Source of the DNA: Symbiodinium microadriaticum
Lineage: Eukaryota > Sar > Dinophyceae > Suessiales > Symbiodiniaceae
Direction of reading: 5' to 3'
DNA length: 64,000 nt
NCBI GenBank assembly: GCA_001939145.1
Contig: LSRX01001475.1
Span: forward strand, 52,847 to 116,846
Both the position numbers and the translations under genes were made by a program. Shown one piece after another: positions 25,227 through 35,879 of this stretch (its first letter is position 1; each line of letters starts with the position of its first letter). The notes beneath the pieces were generated by a model. The model worked only from the letters and a program-made list of their open reading frames with translations. It did no database searches and was not told the origin of the DNA.

Positions 25227-27590
25227 CTAATTTGCATCTAGGCAAAAGAGACAGGCGAGAATGACTGCGCCCATGTTGCACACGTTCATGCAATTTCCTG
25301 CCATCTTCGTCAGCTGATTGTCAGAAATGCCCTGGATCGCCAGAGACGGGCTTCCACAGGTCACGGATTGCTTGGTGGTGACGGGCAGCATGTGAGTAGC
25401 AAGTGCTTCGCAAGGGTGCAAGGCTCGTTGTCGTGCCTGCACTTACGGGTTTAGGTTGGGGCTTCATGTTGCTATGCCTAACAAATACCGTTACCATGGT
25501 TTTGATTTATGATGATCATGATTACGACGATGATGATGCAGATGATGGTGATTGTGTTATTCGTGGGGGTGATTGCTGGCAGGGCTGGTGGCGGTGGTGG
25601 TGGTGGTGGNNNNNNNNNNNNNNNNNNNNNNNNNNNNNGGTGGTGGTGGTGGTGGTGGTGGTGGTGGTGGTGGTGGTGATAAACCCAAAACCCAAAACCC
25701 CTGGACCCTAAACCCTAAACTCCACGAGAGCCTAGGTGCCCTACTCCAAATCTTGCCCGAGGCTGTGGTCAGCGTCTGCAAGCACTGATCCTTCGTCTCG
25801 CATCGAGGCCGCTTGTGAGCATTCTGCTGTAAGTCCGGGAACATCTTGTCAGGAAACTGGGTTTTGTAGTTCTTCAAGTTGTCAGCCTCGTGGGGACAGA
25901 AGCTCCACAGAAGGAGAGGGCGGGGGAGAGATGACAACGGAGCGAGAGATGGGTTGACAGTGATCGATATGAGGTTTTAACTTGCAGGCAAGCCACGTGC
26001 CAGCCTGAAAGGTTCTCCTTTGGGAGTGTTTTCCAGAAGTACTTCTCAATGCTCATGACTGGCCGTGCTTTCATAGCTGAGATGACCTCTGCAAAGTCAA
26101 AGGACTTGTTCCATGTCAGCATGGCAGGGCGCCACGCCGCGATGAAAATCCTGGCCCTCGCGGTCGGGCACCCAAACAATCGAGGGTCCAGACACAAACT
26201 TTTTGTTTTCCAGGCTGTTCCCAGAAGTTCTGCGGCTGTCTTCTCATCATACTCCGTCACATTCTCCAGGATAATGAGGTCTGCCTGGCTCTTGATGTTG
26301 TCATAGAACTTCAAGTGGCTCTCGTACGCCTTGTGCTGCTCGCCTGTCCTGTTTCCCATTGCACTGAATGGGGTGCACGGCGGTCCTGGGCAGGTACCCA
26401 TGAACAATGATCTAATAAGGTTCCTTAAAAGGGGGGTGGGTGTAGGGGGATGGGGGCTGCGGGTTTAGGATTTCAAGTTTAGGCTTGAGGCTTTAGTGTT
26501 GGGAGTTTTGCGTTTGGTTCAGACTGTGAATTGCAGTCTCGTCAAGCAGGCTGATGCTAAAGCAACTAGCCAAGCTGGGCCAAGCATCCGGCAATGCAGA
26601 CACATAGTCCTCGGATTTCTCAGTGGTTCCGAAACCTTAACAACTTAAGCACAACCAAATCCACCTTATCTTGAAATCCAGTTCAGTAGGACTGATTTTG
26701 GCTGCTGAGTCTCTGCCAGCTTCTCGTTTGTACTTGCATGGGCAAAGCTGCAGGTGTGTGTGGCACCACGCCACTCCGCCCCCATCACGAATTTCGCCAA
26801 CATCCCCAAAGGTACATGTGCCATACGTTCTACTCAGCACTTTTTGGCAGTGCGTGTCAATGTCACAATTGTGTCGCAGTTTCACCGGGTCGCCAAGGCG
26901 CACGTGCTTGCGAGCGCTGTGCTGGAGGGAATGCAAGGCCTGAGCACTGGCAGTCTAAAGTCCAGGTGGGTCAGTCAGTGTCAGGTCATGGCATGCAATG
27001 CGCAAGGAGGTTCTCTGGAGTTCACAGACTTAGTATCTGGCACATTCAGCGCAGCCGACTCCACTGAAGCATGTTGTCACTGACCATCTCCAGGCTGCAA
27101 GCTTGGATCGGAGGCGCGCGGAACCATATCTCCGTTGCAAAGCTTGAAGACATCGCCCGGCCCAGCCATATGTCCCCATCAGGGTTGTGGGTCCTTCCGG
27201 GTCATTGTCGCCTGCAGGTGTGAGGTCGGTCTTTGGATAACGCATCGGAATCCTTGGCAAGCGAGATTGCTTCAAAGTTGCTTCAACCTGCACCAATACA
27301 CCTGTCCTCAGTCACGAAAAAAATAGCTGTCTAGCTAGCTAAGTGCCCAAAAATTGCTGAGTATGCCTGTGCTCTTCTTCTGCACGGTTTTCTTCGGCAT
27401 CCGAAAGGCGGCTGGTTTTTTTCCAGGGCTTGCACTAAGACTGGCACTAGTAGTTTTGGTCTGATGACATGCAGTGCTAAGTTTGGCCAGGATTTGCACC
27501 GTCGACCTAATGCTAGGTGGACCTGCTGGCACAGGATTTGCTGCTTTCTTCTGCGTCAAGCTGTGGATGGCTTTCTTGATGTCAATGGCC
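25227..27590 (-). CDS. C5 cytosine DNA methyltransferase, multi-exon
   Basis: Transfers a methyl group from S-adenosylmethionine to carbon 5 of cytosine in DNA. On the minus strand I read, in order: a basic Ser/Lys-rich exon (about 27,590-27,335); an exon ending in the motif-I segment TTCFSGVGCAE (about 27,296-27,040); an exon with CDIDTHCQKVL and FGDVGEIRD (about 26,910-26,750); the catalytic exon 26,411-25,982 with PGPPCTPFSAMG (motif IV, catalytic Cys), LIILENVTEY (motif VI) and ARARIFIAAW (motif VIII); an exon 25,886-25,745; and a last exon 25,436-25,227 with MAGNCMNVCNMGAVI (motif X-like) and a TAG stop. Several junctions are GT/AG. The intron between the last two exons holds telomere-like repeats and an assembly gap. 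The first methionine and full N-terminus are not fixed. Motif order matches the family, so I am confident of the family but not of every boundary. Confidence 0.85.
25610..25638. other. Assembly gap (29 N) inside a (GGT)n intronic tract
   Basis: The N run is flanked on both sides by GGTGGT repeats (25,585-25,680) and lies in the last intron of the methyltransferase gene. A telomere-like (CCCTAAA) piece follows at 25,683-25,722. Confidence 0.97.
25982..26411 (-). CDS. Catalytic exon of the C5 methyltransferase
   Basis: Follows a TTATTAG acceptor and ends before GTTAAA. It carries GPPCTPFSAMG near 26,385-26,350 (the Cys attacks C6 of cytosine), ILENVTEYDEK near 26,270 and the PTARARIFI segment near 26,160. 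Spacing of the motifs is normal for the family and no stop or frameshift breaks the exon, which suggests a functional gene. Confidence 0.88.
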
Positions 27591-28291
27591 GGCCTGAGGT
27601 CAAGCAGGAACGTATCATAGTGTCAATAGACTCACAGACCAAAAAGACTGACATTGAAACGAAGCATGTTTGTATTGCGCCTCGCAAGAGGAGGACGAGG
27701 AGGCATAAGTAATGATGCCGGCAATGCAGGCAGACCTGCAGTCACCTAGCAGTCGCCGCCTGTGAAAAGTAAGATGCATGGAACAGGAAACGTAACAGTA
27801 AGAACCCTATAGGCCCTAGACCCCCCTAGCACTAACGACCTGCATGCACATAGAACAATCACGTGAAACATCCTTCGCTCATCGATCCACTGGCAGGACA
27901 GGAGCACATTGCTTGCCGTCCAAGGTCATGAAAGAGGACAGTCATGATCATGTACTTGCAGTGCAGAGTCAGGAGCATCCGTGCAACAATGTTTTCATCG
28001 GCGCATCTCGAATTAATCCCTGACCTCCCTGCACATGATCACAATTGTATCAATCGCAATCAGACACCTCTTTCAGCAAGGCATCAAAATCAAGCACCCG
28101 ACGTCCCCGGTGCAACTTAGGTGGAGGACTTATCGTTTCTCGCGGCTGGGTGTCACACCTCAGTTCGACTCCGCTCATAACCCAACTATAAGACAAGAGC
28201 GTCTGGCAGGAAAAACGGGCCTTGCAATCTCCAGACGTGCTCGCTTTGGGCTTGGTTCATCAGCCTGGCAACTGAAGTGACGAGCAGGTGG

Positions 28292-28352
28292 GGGTTAAGG
28301 GTTTAGGGTTATAGGGTTTATAGGGTTTTGGCTTGTAGGGTTTAGGGTTTTA
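28292..28352. repeat. Telomere-like (TTTAGGG) piece between genes
   Basis: GGGTTTAGGG and GGGTTTATAGGG units between the methyltransferase and the upstream exons. Confidence 0.75.
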
Positions 28353-28387
28353 AACCGAAATGCTGGCCTGCGTTTGGCTTGCCGCTT

Positions 28388-28923
28388 CTAGAGAATCGAG
28401 GACATGTTTGAGCCAGCGGCCATCTGGTTGGCGATCCTGCAACAGCTAAGGCAACAAGAAGTGTTCTTCATTGCCAAAGTCCCTGCCTCGGTCCAGTCAG
28501 CACAGTGACAGCATTCTCCAGCGCAATCGGACGTCCTTGTGACGGAAAGAGAAAAGTAATCAATCAGTGAGTAAAGGCACGTACTGAACCGATCAGCTTT
28601 AGCTATGTACAGTTGCGATGGAAGACCATGCCACACCTTGTCTTGCACTTGAAGTTGCTCGTGTCCATGATGAAGTTGCTGCCCCAAGCCGGTGGTGAGC
28701 CTGAAAATGCTTAGCGCTTCAACTTCACTTTGTTTTGCACACCAACCATTAGTCGCGGAACAAAGCTCTTCTGGGCTGAGGCTCGTGCCTGTGCTGATCC
28801 TGCACGGTGACGGGGAATCTTGGAGCCAGTGCCAGGGGCTTGTGCTGAACAGTGACAGCTGAGTTTCTGCACTTCTTGTGATTGCATCAAGCCACGTAGC
28901 GGAGATCTATAATTACTGCACAT
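28388..28923 (-). CDS. Unassigned minus-strand exons between the two main genes
   Basis: Cys-rich segments (SDCAGECCHCADWTEAG and SCCLSCCRIANQ; 28,540-28,388) and, in another phase upstream, DTSNFKCKTRCGMVFHRNC (about 28,690-28,610). A basic segment (28,830-28,711) precedes them. They may be the last exons of the transposase-like gene or the first of the methyltransferase; the reading frames do not decide. The clustered CxxC pairs suggest a zinc-binding module. Confidence 0.35.
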
Positions 28924-29263
28924 CAGGGTAGCAACTTTCTTTCAGGCACGCAGGCACCCCGGCCCACTGCTTCATGATTCATGGTAGCACCACGACTAGT
29001 GGAGAGCTTTACACCTGTACAAACAAAAGCAGGCCACCAGCCTGAGCTTATTCCCCAGGAAATTAAATTAGTGAAATGAAAAACTCGCGATGAACAACAG
29101 CCTTCAGGAGGCGTTGATGAAAGCACGGAATCTCATGGCCGGCAAAATCTCGTTTGCCAGGGACAAGTTGGCTGCGTTGACATCAATTTGGTTCATGTCA
29201 GCACCGTCTGATGCGTGCCAGGGCATGTCCGGCAAGGGCGCATAGTCCTGACCACTCTGGGGT

Positions 29264-32200
29264 TTAGGGTGTCAGGTGTGAGGTGTAGCTGTAGGTTTTT
29301 ATGGTTTCAGGTTCAGGGTCACTTTCACTTGTGCGGCTAGAACTCTTCATCACGTGAGCTGTTGCATGCATCCAAGTGGCAAGTCTGGTGCAGAGATCCA
29401 GCAGGAACTTCACACTACGCTCACAGACTTCCGAAAGATTAGGGCCACGCATCAGCACTTGTGCCAGCTTGATCCATTTCTTTCTTTTCTTGCCTGTGGG
29501 TCGCACAAGGGCTCGGGGGCCGGATGGTACGTGGCCACGTAGATGTCGCAGCAGCTGGTATGGCAAAGACAATAACGGCTCCTTTGTCCAAGCGTGGCAA
29601 CCAAGCACTTTCATACCATAGTCAGCTCTAAGCTAAACATGAAATGTTAATGAGAAGGCCAGGCAGACGCCGGGCCTGACAACATTCGGGGTCGGAGGCA
29701 TAGCGCTTGACGAACGCCAGCACATCCATTGCATGGTCTTGCACCCTGTGCTTTGCCGATCCGGACGCTGCAATCGTGAGATTGGCAGGGCAGTCTTAGA
29801 ATCGAAATGACACCGCCGCATGAAAGGGTAGAAAATCTTTTCATTGCAGAACAAGATGATATTGAAACCCCCTGGATTCAATCTAGAGTCTCATGCGCCG
29901 AAGAAATGTGAAACTGTGGAGAGCTGTGTCGTCATCTTTCAGGCCGCCAGCAAAATGCACAGGTATTTGTTGCAGCCTCAGCCAGGCATGGCGGCTCAAA
30001 AACCAGAGCTTGACAACGCACGAAAAGTACATCCATCATTGTGCAGATGAGCAACCAATCTTTCCAATTATAAACACTCCGCACATACTGGACCTTGATC
30101 TCAGCCCCGAGGCCCACCCATTCCTGAAGGCGAATGCGGCGGCATATCTCCATCAGCTTCCTGACAGAAACCAATCAAGCGAATGCGTGACCGGCCCATC
30201 CCTCTAGATTCAAGTTCGGCTGAGGCTGAAACTGGCAAGCATCTTCAGGGTCTGCAAGAATGTCGATGTAGCGGAAGGCTGCCCGCAACACTCCGAATAT
30301 CTGATCTCGGATGCGTCAAGCAATCAGCGTATGCAGGCGCAAGTAAGCATAAACCACATGGAAACCCAAAACACTTTAAAAATCATACACTCAACTGGCA
30401 ACCTGAAACCTATAGCGCAAACCCACCCCTGGCCTACAACCTGTCCAGTTTGGAATCTGAAGGGCCTACACAGCAATGAGTGTGACCCACCCTGCTGAAA
30501 TTCAGCGAAGTCATGTCCATCTTGTTGGAACCGACCAGGCTGTTGAGGTACATCATCAGGCAATTGTTTTTGTTCTCACGTGTACAATTGTCCGCCTTGG
30601 CTCTTGAAATTTATCCACAGTGTCACGGAAGCAAACAAATGAATGTGAACGACTCACTGAACTAGATAGGGCCAGGATTGGCCAGGACACCCACACCGTC
30701 AATTGCCGTGGAGCTTGAGCTTGCATCTTCTTGCATTTCTCGAACACGGACTCAATGGTGTTTGTCAAACAGTGCGTTACCATACTTGAGTCCGCTGCGA
30801 CCCGTGGGTCGATGAGGTAGAAGTGAAGTGCACAGTTGTGGACCCATACACATTGGAGCTTCAACCTGGGCTTTTCATACCGTGCTACTTCGTGACCCAA
30901 CGCATTGTTTTTTTGGCGAGGGATGGCCCACTTTTGTTGATCCATGCCATCCATGTGGACCGCGATCGTGCCGTTGTTGACGGGATGGCAGGAAGACTGG
31001 CAAGGCAGTCTAAGACAATTTGTTATTTCAAGACATCATGAGATGGCTCATTCTCGCCTTCAGGTGCTCTTCCAATGCCCTGTCCGCACCCACGCTCGAC
31101 ACATGAAGCTGGTAACTCTTGGCCAGCTTGAACTTCTCTTGCACATCCTGAGTACACTCAAAAATTACGAGAGAAGTCCTCGGCTGCAACCCACGCAATG
31201 AATGTGTGTGTGTGTGTATCCGAGTCTCCATGCCTGGCTTGCTCATCCCCTCTTTAAACGCCAGGCACTGGTCGCATTGAGCATGAGTTGTCTCCGGTAA
31301 GAACCTGAGGGTATTCGACCATTTGCTGGAAAAGTGGCGCCAGAAAGTCTCGTACCTAATGCAGGCAATGAAGGAATCAACGTGCTGGGATATCCACTGA
31401 CAGCTGAAGCCACGACGTTCTGTCAAGATGCGACACTCCACTCTCTGGACCACCCATCTGAAACCAAAGCATTTTTATATTTCCCGGAGGCATGTATCTG
31501 GTGGCCAGCTTGGTTATCGAAGCTCCGCGAGCGGTATCAACATACCTGGAACGCATTGCCCGAGCGAGGGAGCCTTAAACCCTGATCCCTCTAAGCTGCC
31601 TCGTGAAGTCCGACTTGTCGCCTAGGACATGTAGCCGGAGGTCTTCATCGTCATCAAGCCTCTCCCCGGCTTGCATGAAGTCTCCATCCATGTCATCGCT
31701 GTCCGACGAGCTCGACTCCTCGTCGTGTGGCACAGCTTCACCTTGTGTTTCACAACACCCAAAAATCAAACGTCATGACTTCAAATGGTCACATGCTACG
31801 TGCAGATCGCTGGCAACATTTATTTCGAGGAGTTACCCAGAAGGGCAACTAATTTTCCCACAGGTTTGTCTTTCTTTTTCATGCGTCTGCGAGCTGCTCG
31901 TTGAAACCTGGAGCACGGTTGTCTGATCACGAATGCTGTGACAAGCGCACGGCATGGCATGTACAATTGAAGCAGGGAGCGCATCTGGCAACATGCCCCC
32001 TTGTCTGATGTAGAGATCTAGCAGGAAAGCATCGACCTGGAAACATTTGTTGGCGACTCTGGGCCCTGCCTTAGCTGCTCACCATCATTATCATTCTGGG
32101 CAATCGGCAGGCGATGCCCACCAATCCCAAGCAGCAGACATATGCATCGAAATGTCATTCGATGACCCAAGAACTGCCATATCTTCACATCGGCCGAAGT

Positions 32201-33056
32201 CTGAGAGCTGGTCTGAGTCACGTTGAGAATCTTAGTTCACAAAATTCAAGCAATCTGCTCAGAGTCTCACAGTGTGACACAACATCAACAACCTAAAATT
32301 AAGCCCAAGTTGCAAAAGCATCTTGTTCCAATTTACTCATCTCCCAGAAACAAGTGAGATAGCGAATGACTTCAGCAAGAATGTTCCGCAGCTGCACGTA
32401 ACAGTTCTTGGAGTCACAGGAGCAAGCGTCATCGTTGATCAAATTTTCGATTCGCAGCCTGTCCTGGCCATTCTTTTTCCACCTTGGAAACATTCTAAGG
32501 AAAGACATGGTGCAGAGCAGTGTCCAGTACTAGCTAGGAAAGGAAAACAATTTTTCGAACAACCCAAAGACACCTATCAGCTTCCTGCGTGTGGCCAACC
32601 AGACTTTCGGCAGCGGCTGCTCGATTACGATTGTCGTAGTTTGGTCGCAGCCTTTTTTTTTCCGGCTCTTCCTTTGACTTCGACGTGCGCTGAAGTGTGT
32701 TCTGAAAGGAATGCATAGCTTCCCAGCTGAAGTTAAGCACAACAGGCATTTTCTTTTGCTCGTTCGTATCAACGGGATCTCTGGGCGCAGTGGTGGCAGC
32801 ATGTCCTTCAACTGCTCTGGCTTGGAAGAAGCTTAAGCGACTTGCGCCCAGGTCCACCCCATCGCCCGAGCCTCCGGAGTCTGAGTTCCGAAGTTTCTGG
32901 CTGGGAGCTTGGGCTGTGACTCTGCCTGCTGAGAGGCCACGGAGGTACGACCTGAGTTGTTCGTTTTGACAAGTTCAATTTGATTCCTGGCAATCCTACA
33001 GGGATGCAACTTAGGAGCCGAAGCCGATCAGAAGCCATGCTGCGCTGGCCATTCAC
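29264..33056 (-). CDS. Multi-exon gene with DDE transposase-like domain
   Basis: At least ten short minus-strand segments read as one protein. In order: a basic N-terminus (33,056-32,530); a Cys-rich segment DDACSCDSKNCYVQL with FWEMSKLEQDAF (32,450-32,300); WQFLGHRMTFRC and LLGIGGHRL (exon 32,200-32,083, acceptor CTCAG, donor GTGAGC); an acidic Ser/Asp segment (31,755-31,580); ETFWRHFSSKW and THAQCDQCLAFKE (31,400-31,240); SYQLHVSSVGADRALEEH (31,150-31,040); VHMDGMDQQKW (about 31,000-30,691); ADNCTRENKNN and FSRVGHTH (30,595-30,476); DQIFGVLRAAFRYIDIL (about 30,300-30,220); then tail exons to 29,264. The D-motif, DN-x-xREnKN and GHTH order fits eukaryotic DDE/RNase H-fold transposases of the DUF7869-like kind (from memory). 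It could be a mobile element that kept introns or a domesticated gene. The frames are intact across the catalytic exons. Confidence 0.7.
30476..30595 (-). CDS. Exon with DN and GHTH motifs of the DDE-like domain
   Basis: Begins after a CCAAG acceptor with ADNCTRENKNNCLMMY and ends with FSRVGHTH. Both are the strongest signature strings of the gene. The downstream junction is not clear; a GC-type donor, which dinoflagellates tolerate, is possible. Confidence 0.72.
30691..31000 (-). CDS. Exon with first Asp motif of the DDE-like domain
   Basis: Encodes TIAVHMDGMDQQKWAIPR followed by a Val/Leu-rich strand (LQCVWVHNCALHFYLID). It ends QLTVW just before a GTGTCC donor. The next exon completes VWADN, which places a second Asp after a beta strand, as expected for an RNase H fold. 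Confidence 0.72.
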
Positions 33057-33301
33057 ATGAGATTCCGATGCATCGGGTTGAGGGTTCAGGGTGTAGAGTT
33101 TAAGCTGACGGGATTGGGGGAATTTGTGGCTTATGTAGATACGACCTGTTCGAATACCATCTGTCCAACATAGCTTGTCTACGGTAATTTCATCACCTGT
33201 GCCTCATTTGTTTTCCTCGGCAAGTTTCATCACCTGTGCCACATTTGTTTTCCTCTGGAGACTTGACTAGATGCTTTCTCTGTCGAAAGTTACTCTAGGA
33301 C

Positions 33302-33426
33302 TTGACTGTTGATCTGGAAATGCGTTCAACACAAAGCGTGTCTTGCAAGAAGCACGTGAACTTGACGGTAGGATGCAAGGAAGGGTCTGGGAAGATCTCC
33401 AGTAGCCCCTGGGCAGATCTCGAAGG

Positions 33427-33475
<49 letters not shown>

Positions 33476-33697
33476 GGTACTAGTGCGTGCGACTCTGGGC
33501 AGATCTCGAAAGGACTGTTTGGAGAGCTCCCACCAAAGAAAGGAGAGCTACCCAGCAAGAAAGGAGAGCTACCCAGCAAGAAAGGAGAGCTACCCAGCAG
33601 GAAAGGAGAGCTACCCAGCCTAAAGGAGAGCTGCCGGCACTTCACTTACAGCATCCCTTTCAAGGCCGCGGCCGAAAGACAACAGCCTCGAAGTTGA
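33302..33697 (+). CDS. Possible ORF with GELPSKK heptapeptide repeats
   Basis: A 131-codon plus frame crosses an (ACT)n run (poly-Thr) and then five near-identical 21-bp repeats that read GELPSKK in phase. Because the unit is 21 bp, the opposite strand also stays open (LGSSPFL repeats). A minisatellite that happens to keep frame is as likely as a gene. No domain recognised. Confidence 0.2.
33427..33476. repeat. (ACT)n triplet run
   Basis: About sixteen uninterrupted TAC/ACT units. Confidence 0.96.
33528..33634. repeat. 21-bp minisatellite (GAGAGCTACCCAGCAAGAAAG)
   Basis: Five tandem units, the first and last diverged. Confidence 0.93.
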
Positions 33698-34440
33698 ACA
33701 AACCCAAACCCTTCCAAGGCTGCCGCAGCTCGCGGTCGGTCTCTGCGGCCGGCGTTTGCCGGAAGCGAAGAAGGGATCACTGGGCTCTGGGGTCTGGGGT
33801 CGGGCTTGGGGTTTAAGGGCGGCGGCCAGGGCCGGCTTACTTTCAGTTCTGAGCCCTTTTGCCTTCCCTGTCACACACACACACACACACCACGTTTACG
33901 TGTACACTGCGCGCGAAAGAACATGGTGCACGGTGGTGTGTCTTTGTAAACTTAAACGTGTCAAAACCTCCAGAACGAAAGCATTTCATGCTCAAAGACA
34001 AAATTTGCCACGGGTTATGGTTATGTTAGCTTTAGTTCGAAATAGGTGATCGGTGATTGGAATAGATCCTAAACCCTCAATACATCTTGGTATTGATGCC
34101 AAGCCGCTCTTTAAAAAAAACATGTCGGTGAATGGAAATCCTGCATCACGTATCTGTCATCAACATTGACATTAGAGGGGTTAGGGGAGTGAGCCAGTCA
34201 ACGTGTCATGCTCTTCTTGCTGTGTCTCATGCACGATTTTGTCCACCCACCGTCTCGGTGAACGGTTTTCTCACACTGCCGCAACACATGAGAAAACCAA
34301 GCGCCCCAGCCCAAAATATGTTCGGATTTACAGGGGCGAACACACCAACATCCATCATGTATCTTACAGCCTGACCTCTTTTTCCGAAGCCAGATGCAAT
34401 AAAATCGAAGCCGAATAGGACGAAATCGACTTAATTAGGG
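33698..34440. other. Unassigned stretch
   Basis: Contains a (CA)n run at about 33,871-33,891 and otherwise unique sequence up to the left edge of the TAGC-rich retroelement block. No gene recognised. Confidence 0.45.
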
Positions 34441-34768
34441 ATGGGCTTATAGCGATGTCGCGCACTTCGTGCGTAGCCTCGACTTCTGCCTGCCACTCCA
34501 CCCGGGAGATAGCGGTTTTCCAAGCGACCACCACTCCAGCGGCTTGGGCGCGAAGCTTTAGCGACTCCGCTGGGTCGCTGCTAAAGGAGTCCTTTAGCAT
34601 CTTTTTCAAGTCCGCTTCGTCAGTAGCGGCAGCGGCAAACTTAGCGACGGTGTCAACACCGTTTTCATAAAGCTCTCCTTGGATATCGTCAGCTACCTTG
34701 TGCTGAATTAGCAGAAATCGTAGCTCGGAGGCGCCCTTGGCTAGCTTGGCGGCCAGCGCGTCGCCCAT
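34441..34768 (-). CDS. Gag-like N-terminal ORF, truncated
   Basis: An open minus frame starting at ATGGGCGACGCG (34,768) reads MGDALAAKLAKGASELRFLL, then VDTVAKFAAAATDEADL and VVAWKTAISRVEWQAEVEA. It resembles, from memory, the N-terminal part of structural proteins of dinoflagellate DIRS-like retroelements. Coherent sequence stops near 34,440 and the frame then runs into unrelated codons to a stop near 34,364. It follows the recombinase-bearing block on the same strand, so it may be the start of a second element copy placed head to tail. Nine or so GCTA words lie in frame as Leu CTA or Ala GCT codons. Confidence 0.45.
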
Positions 34769-35099
34769 CTTGAAAATCTAGCTTGGACAAAACTGTTGGA
34801 AAATTAGCTGTGATGCAGGATAGCTGTGAGGAAATGTGTGTGAGAGTGTGCTAGCACGTGCTTTGTGAGAGAGCTGCTGGGCATAGCGGTCGGGCGTCGG
34901 CAACAAGGGAAAAAGCCCGCCCCCGGCCCCAGCTCCTCCCTTCCTGCTCGCGGGACGGTTCCTCCTTCCTGGCCCCGCCCCCCCCCTCTCACTCTCACAC
35001 TCCCTCTAGCGTCCCTTCTGTCTGGCAAACGACATGTACCGCCTAGCGTGCCAGGAGACATGTCACTGCTCAGCGGACCAAAGCAGCAAGCTCCTGGGA

Positions 35100-35495
35100 T
35101 AGCGACCGAGGCCCCGCAGTCGAGCACTTTTCCTGCTAGCGGCCGAGTGCCCTGCTGTCTGTGGGGAGCGACTTTGCTTTGCAGAAAAAATAGCGACGAC
35201 CACTTAGCTTTGGCGTTTTTACAGCCATCGCAGAGCTGGCTATCGTGGTCGTCTAGCTTCCACCACATGCGGCGGTTGCATGCCCGATAGCGGCGCAGCG
35301 GCACCGAGGGCACACGCAGGCGCGCCTAAAAATAGCGTTTGCTTTGTCCCACTGCCCGAGAGCGGTGCGGATCTTAGCGTCGCCGAAGTCGATGTAGCAG
35401 CCTCGAGGGAGGAGTTCGGCAGCGAGCCAGGCCGCCCTTCTGGTAGCGGGCGGGCCTCGGTTAGCTCGTCGACCTCGCGGTGGTTTCGAGCCCAA
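35100..35495 (-). pseudogene. Zinc-cluster-like ORF of the DIRS-like element
   Basis: Two overlapping minus phases together show CVCPRCRCA (phase ending near 35,300) and RRMWWKLDDHDSQLCDGCK (35,290-35,220). The CPxC, CDGC and intervening His/Cys residues could bind zinc. A frameshift near 35,290 separates the two halves, so the gene is broken. The upstream segment has CYIDFGDAKIRTALGQWDK. It sits downstream of the recombinase in the same direction. Confidence 0.4.
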
Positions 35496-35879
35496 ATAGC
35501 CTCCTCACGTAGCGCGTCGCGGACCCTTGGCTTGGTAGCGGGGCCTCGCCACGGTCTCTCCCAAGGCCTTGTTCCAAGACCCTAGCAGCCCCACGCGAGG
35601 TCCAGCTTGAACTGGCGTTCCCAGCCAAGTACGCGTTAGCACGGGCCTGTAACGGCGGGCGCACCCGCTGGTAGAGTTCGACTGCTAGCTCGGTGCCACG
35701 GGCCTGCATGGCTGGCTAGCGGGACAGAGACGCCACTGTCCTGGCAGACATCTCATAGCGGGCGCAAGTAGCTGTGGGGTGAGGCAAAGATAGCGCCCCA
35801 CGAAAGCGGCTCGGGCGCCCCACCGGACTTGTTAGCGCCGCCCTTGCTCTTGCTTGCTCCTATAGCGTTAGCCTGGGCA

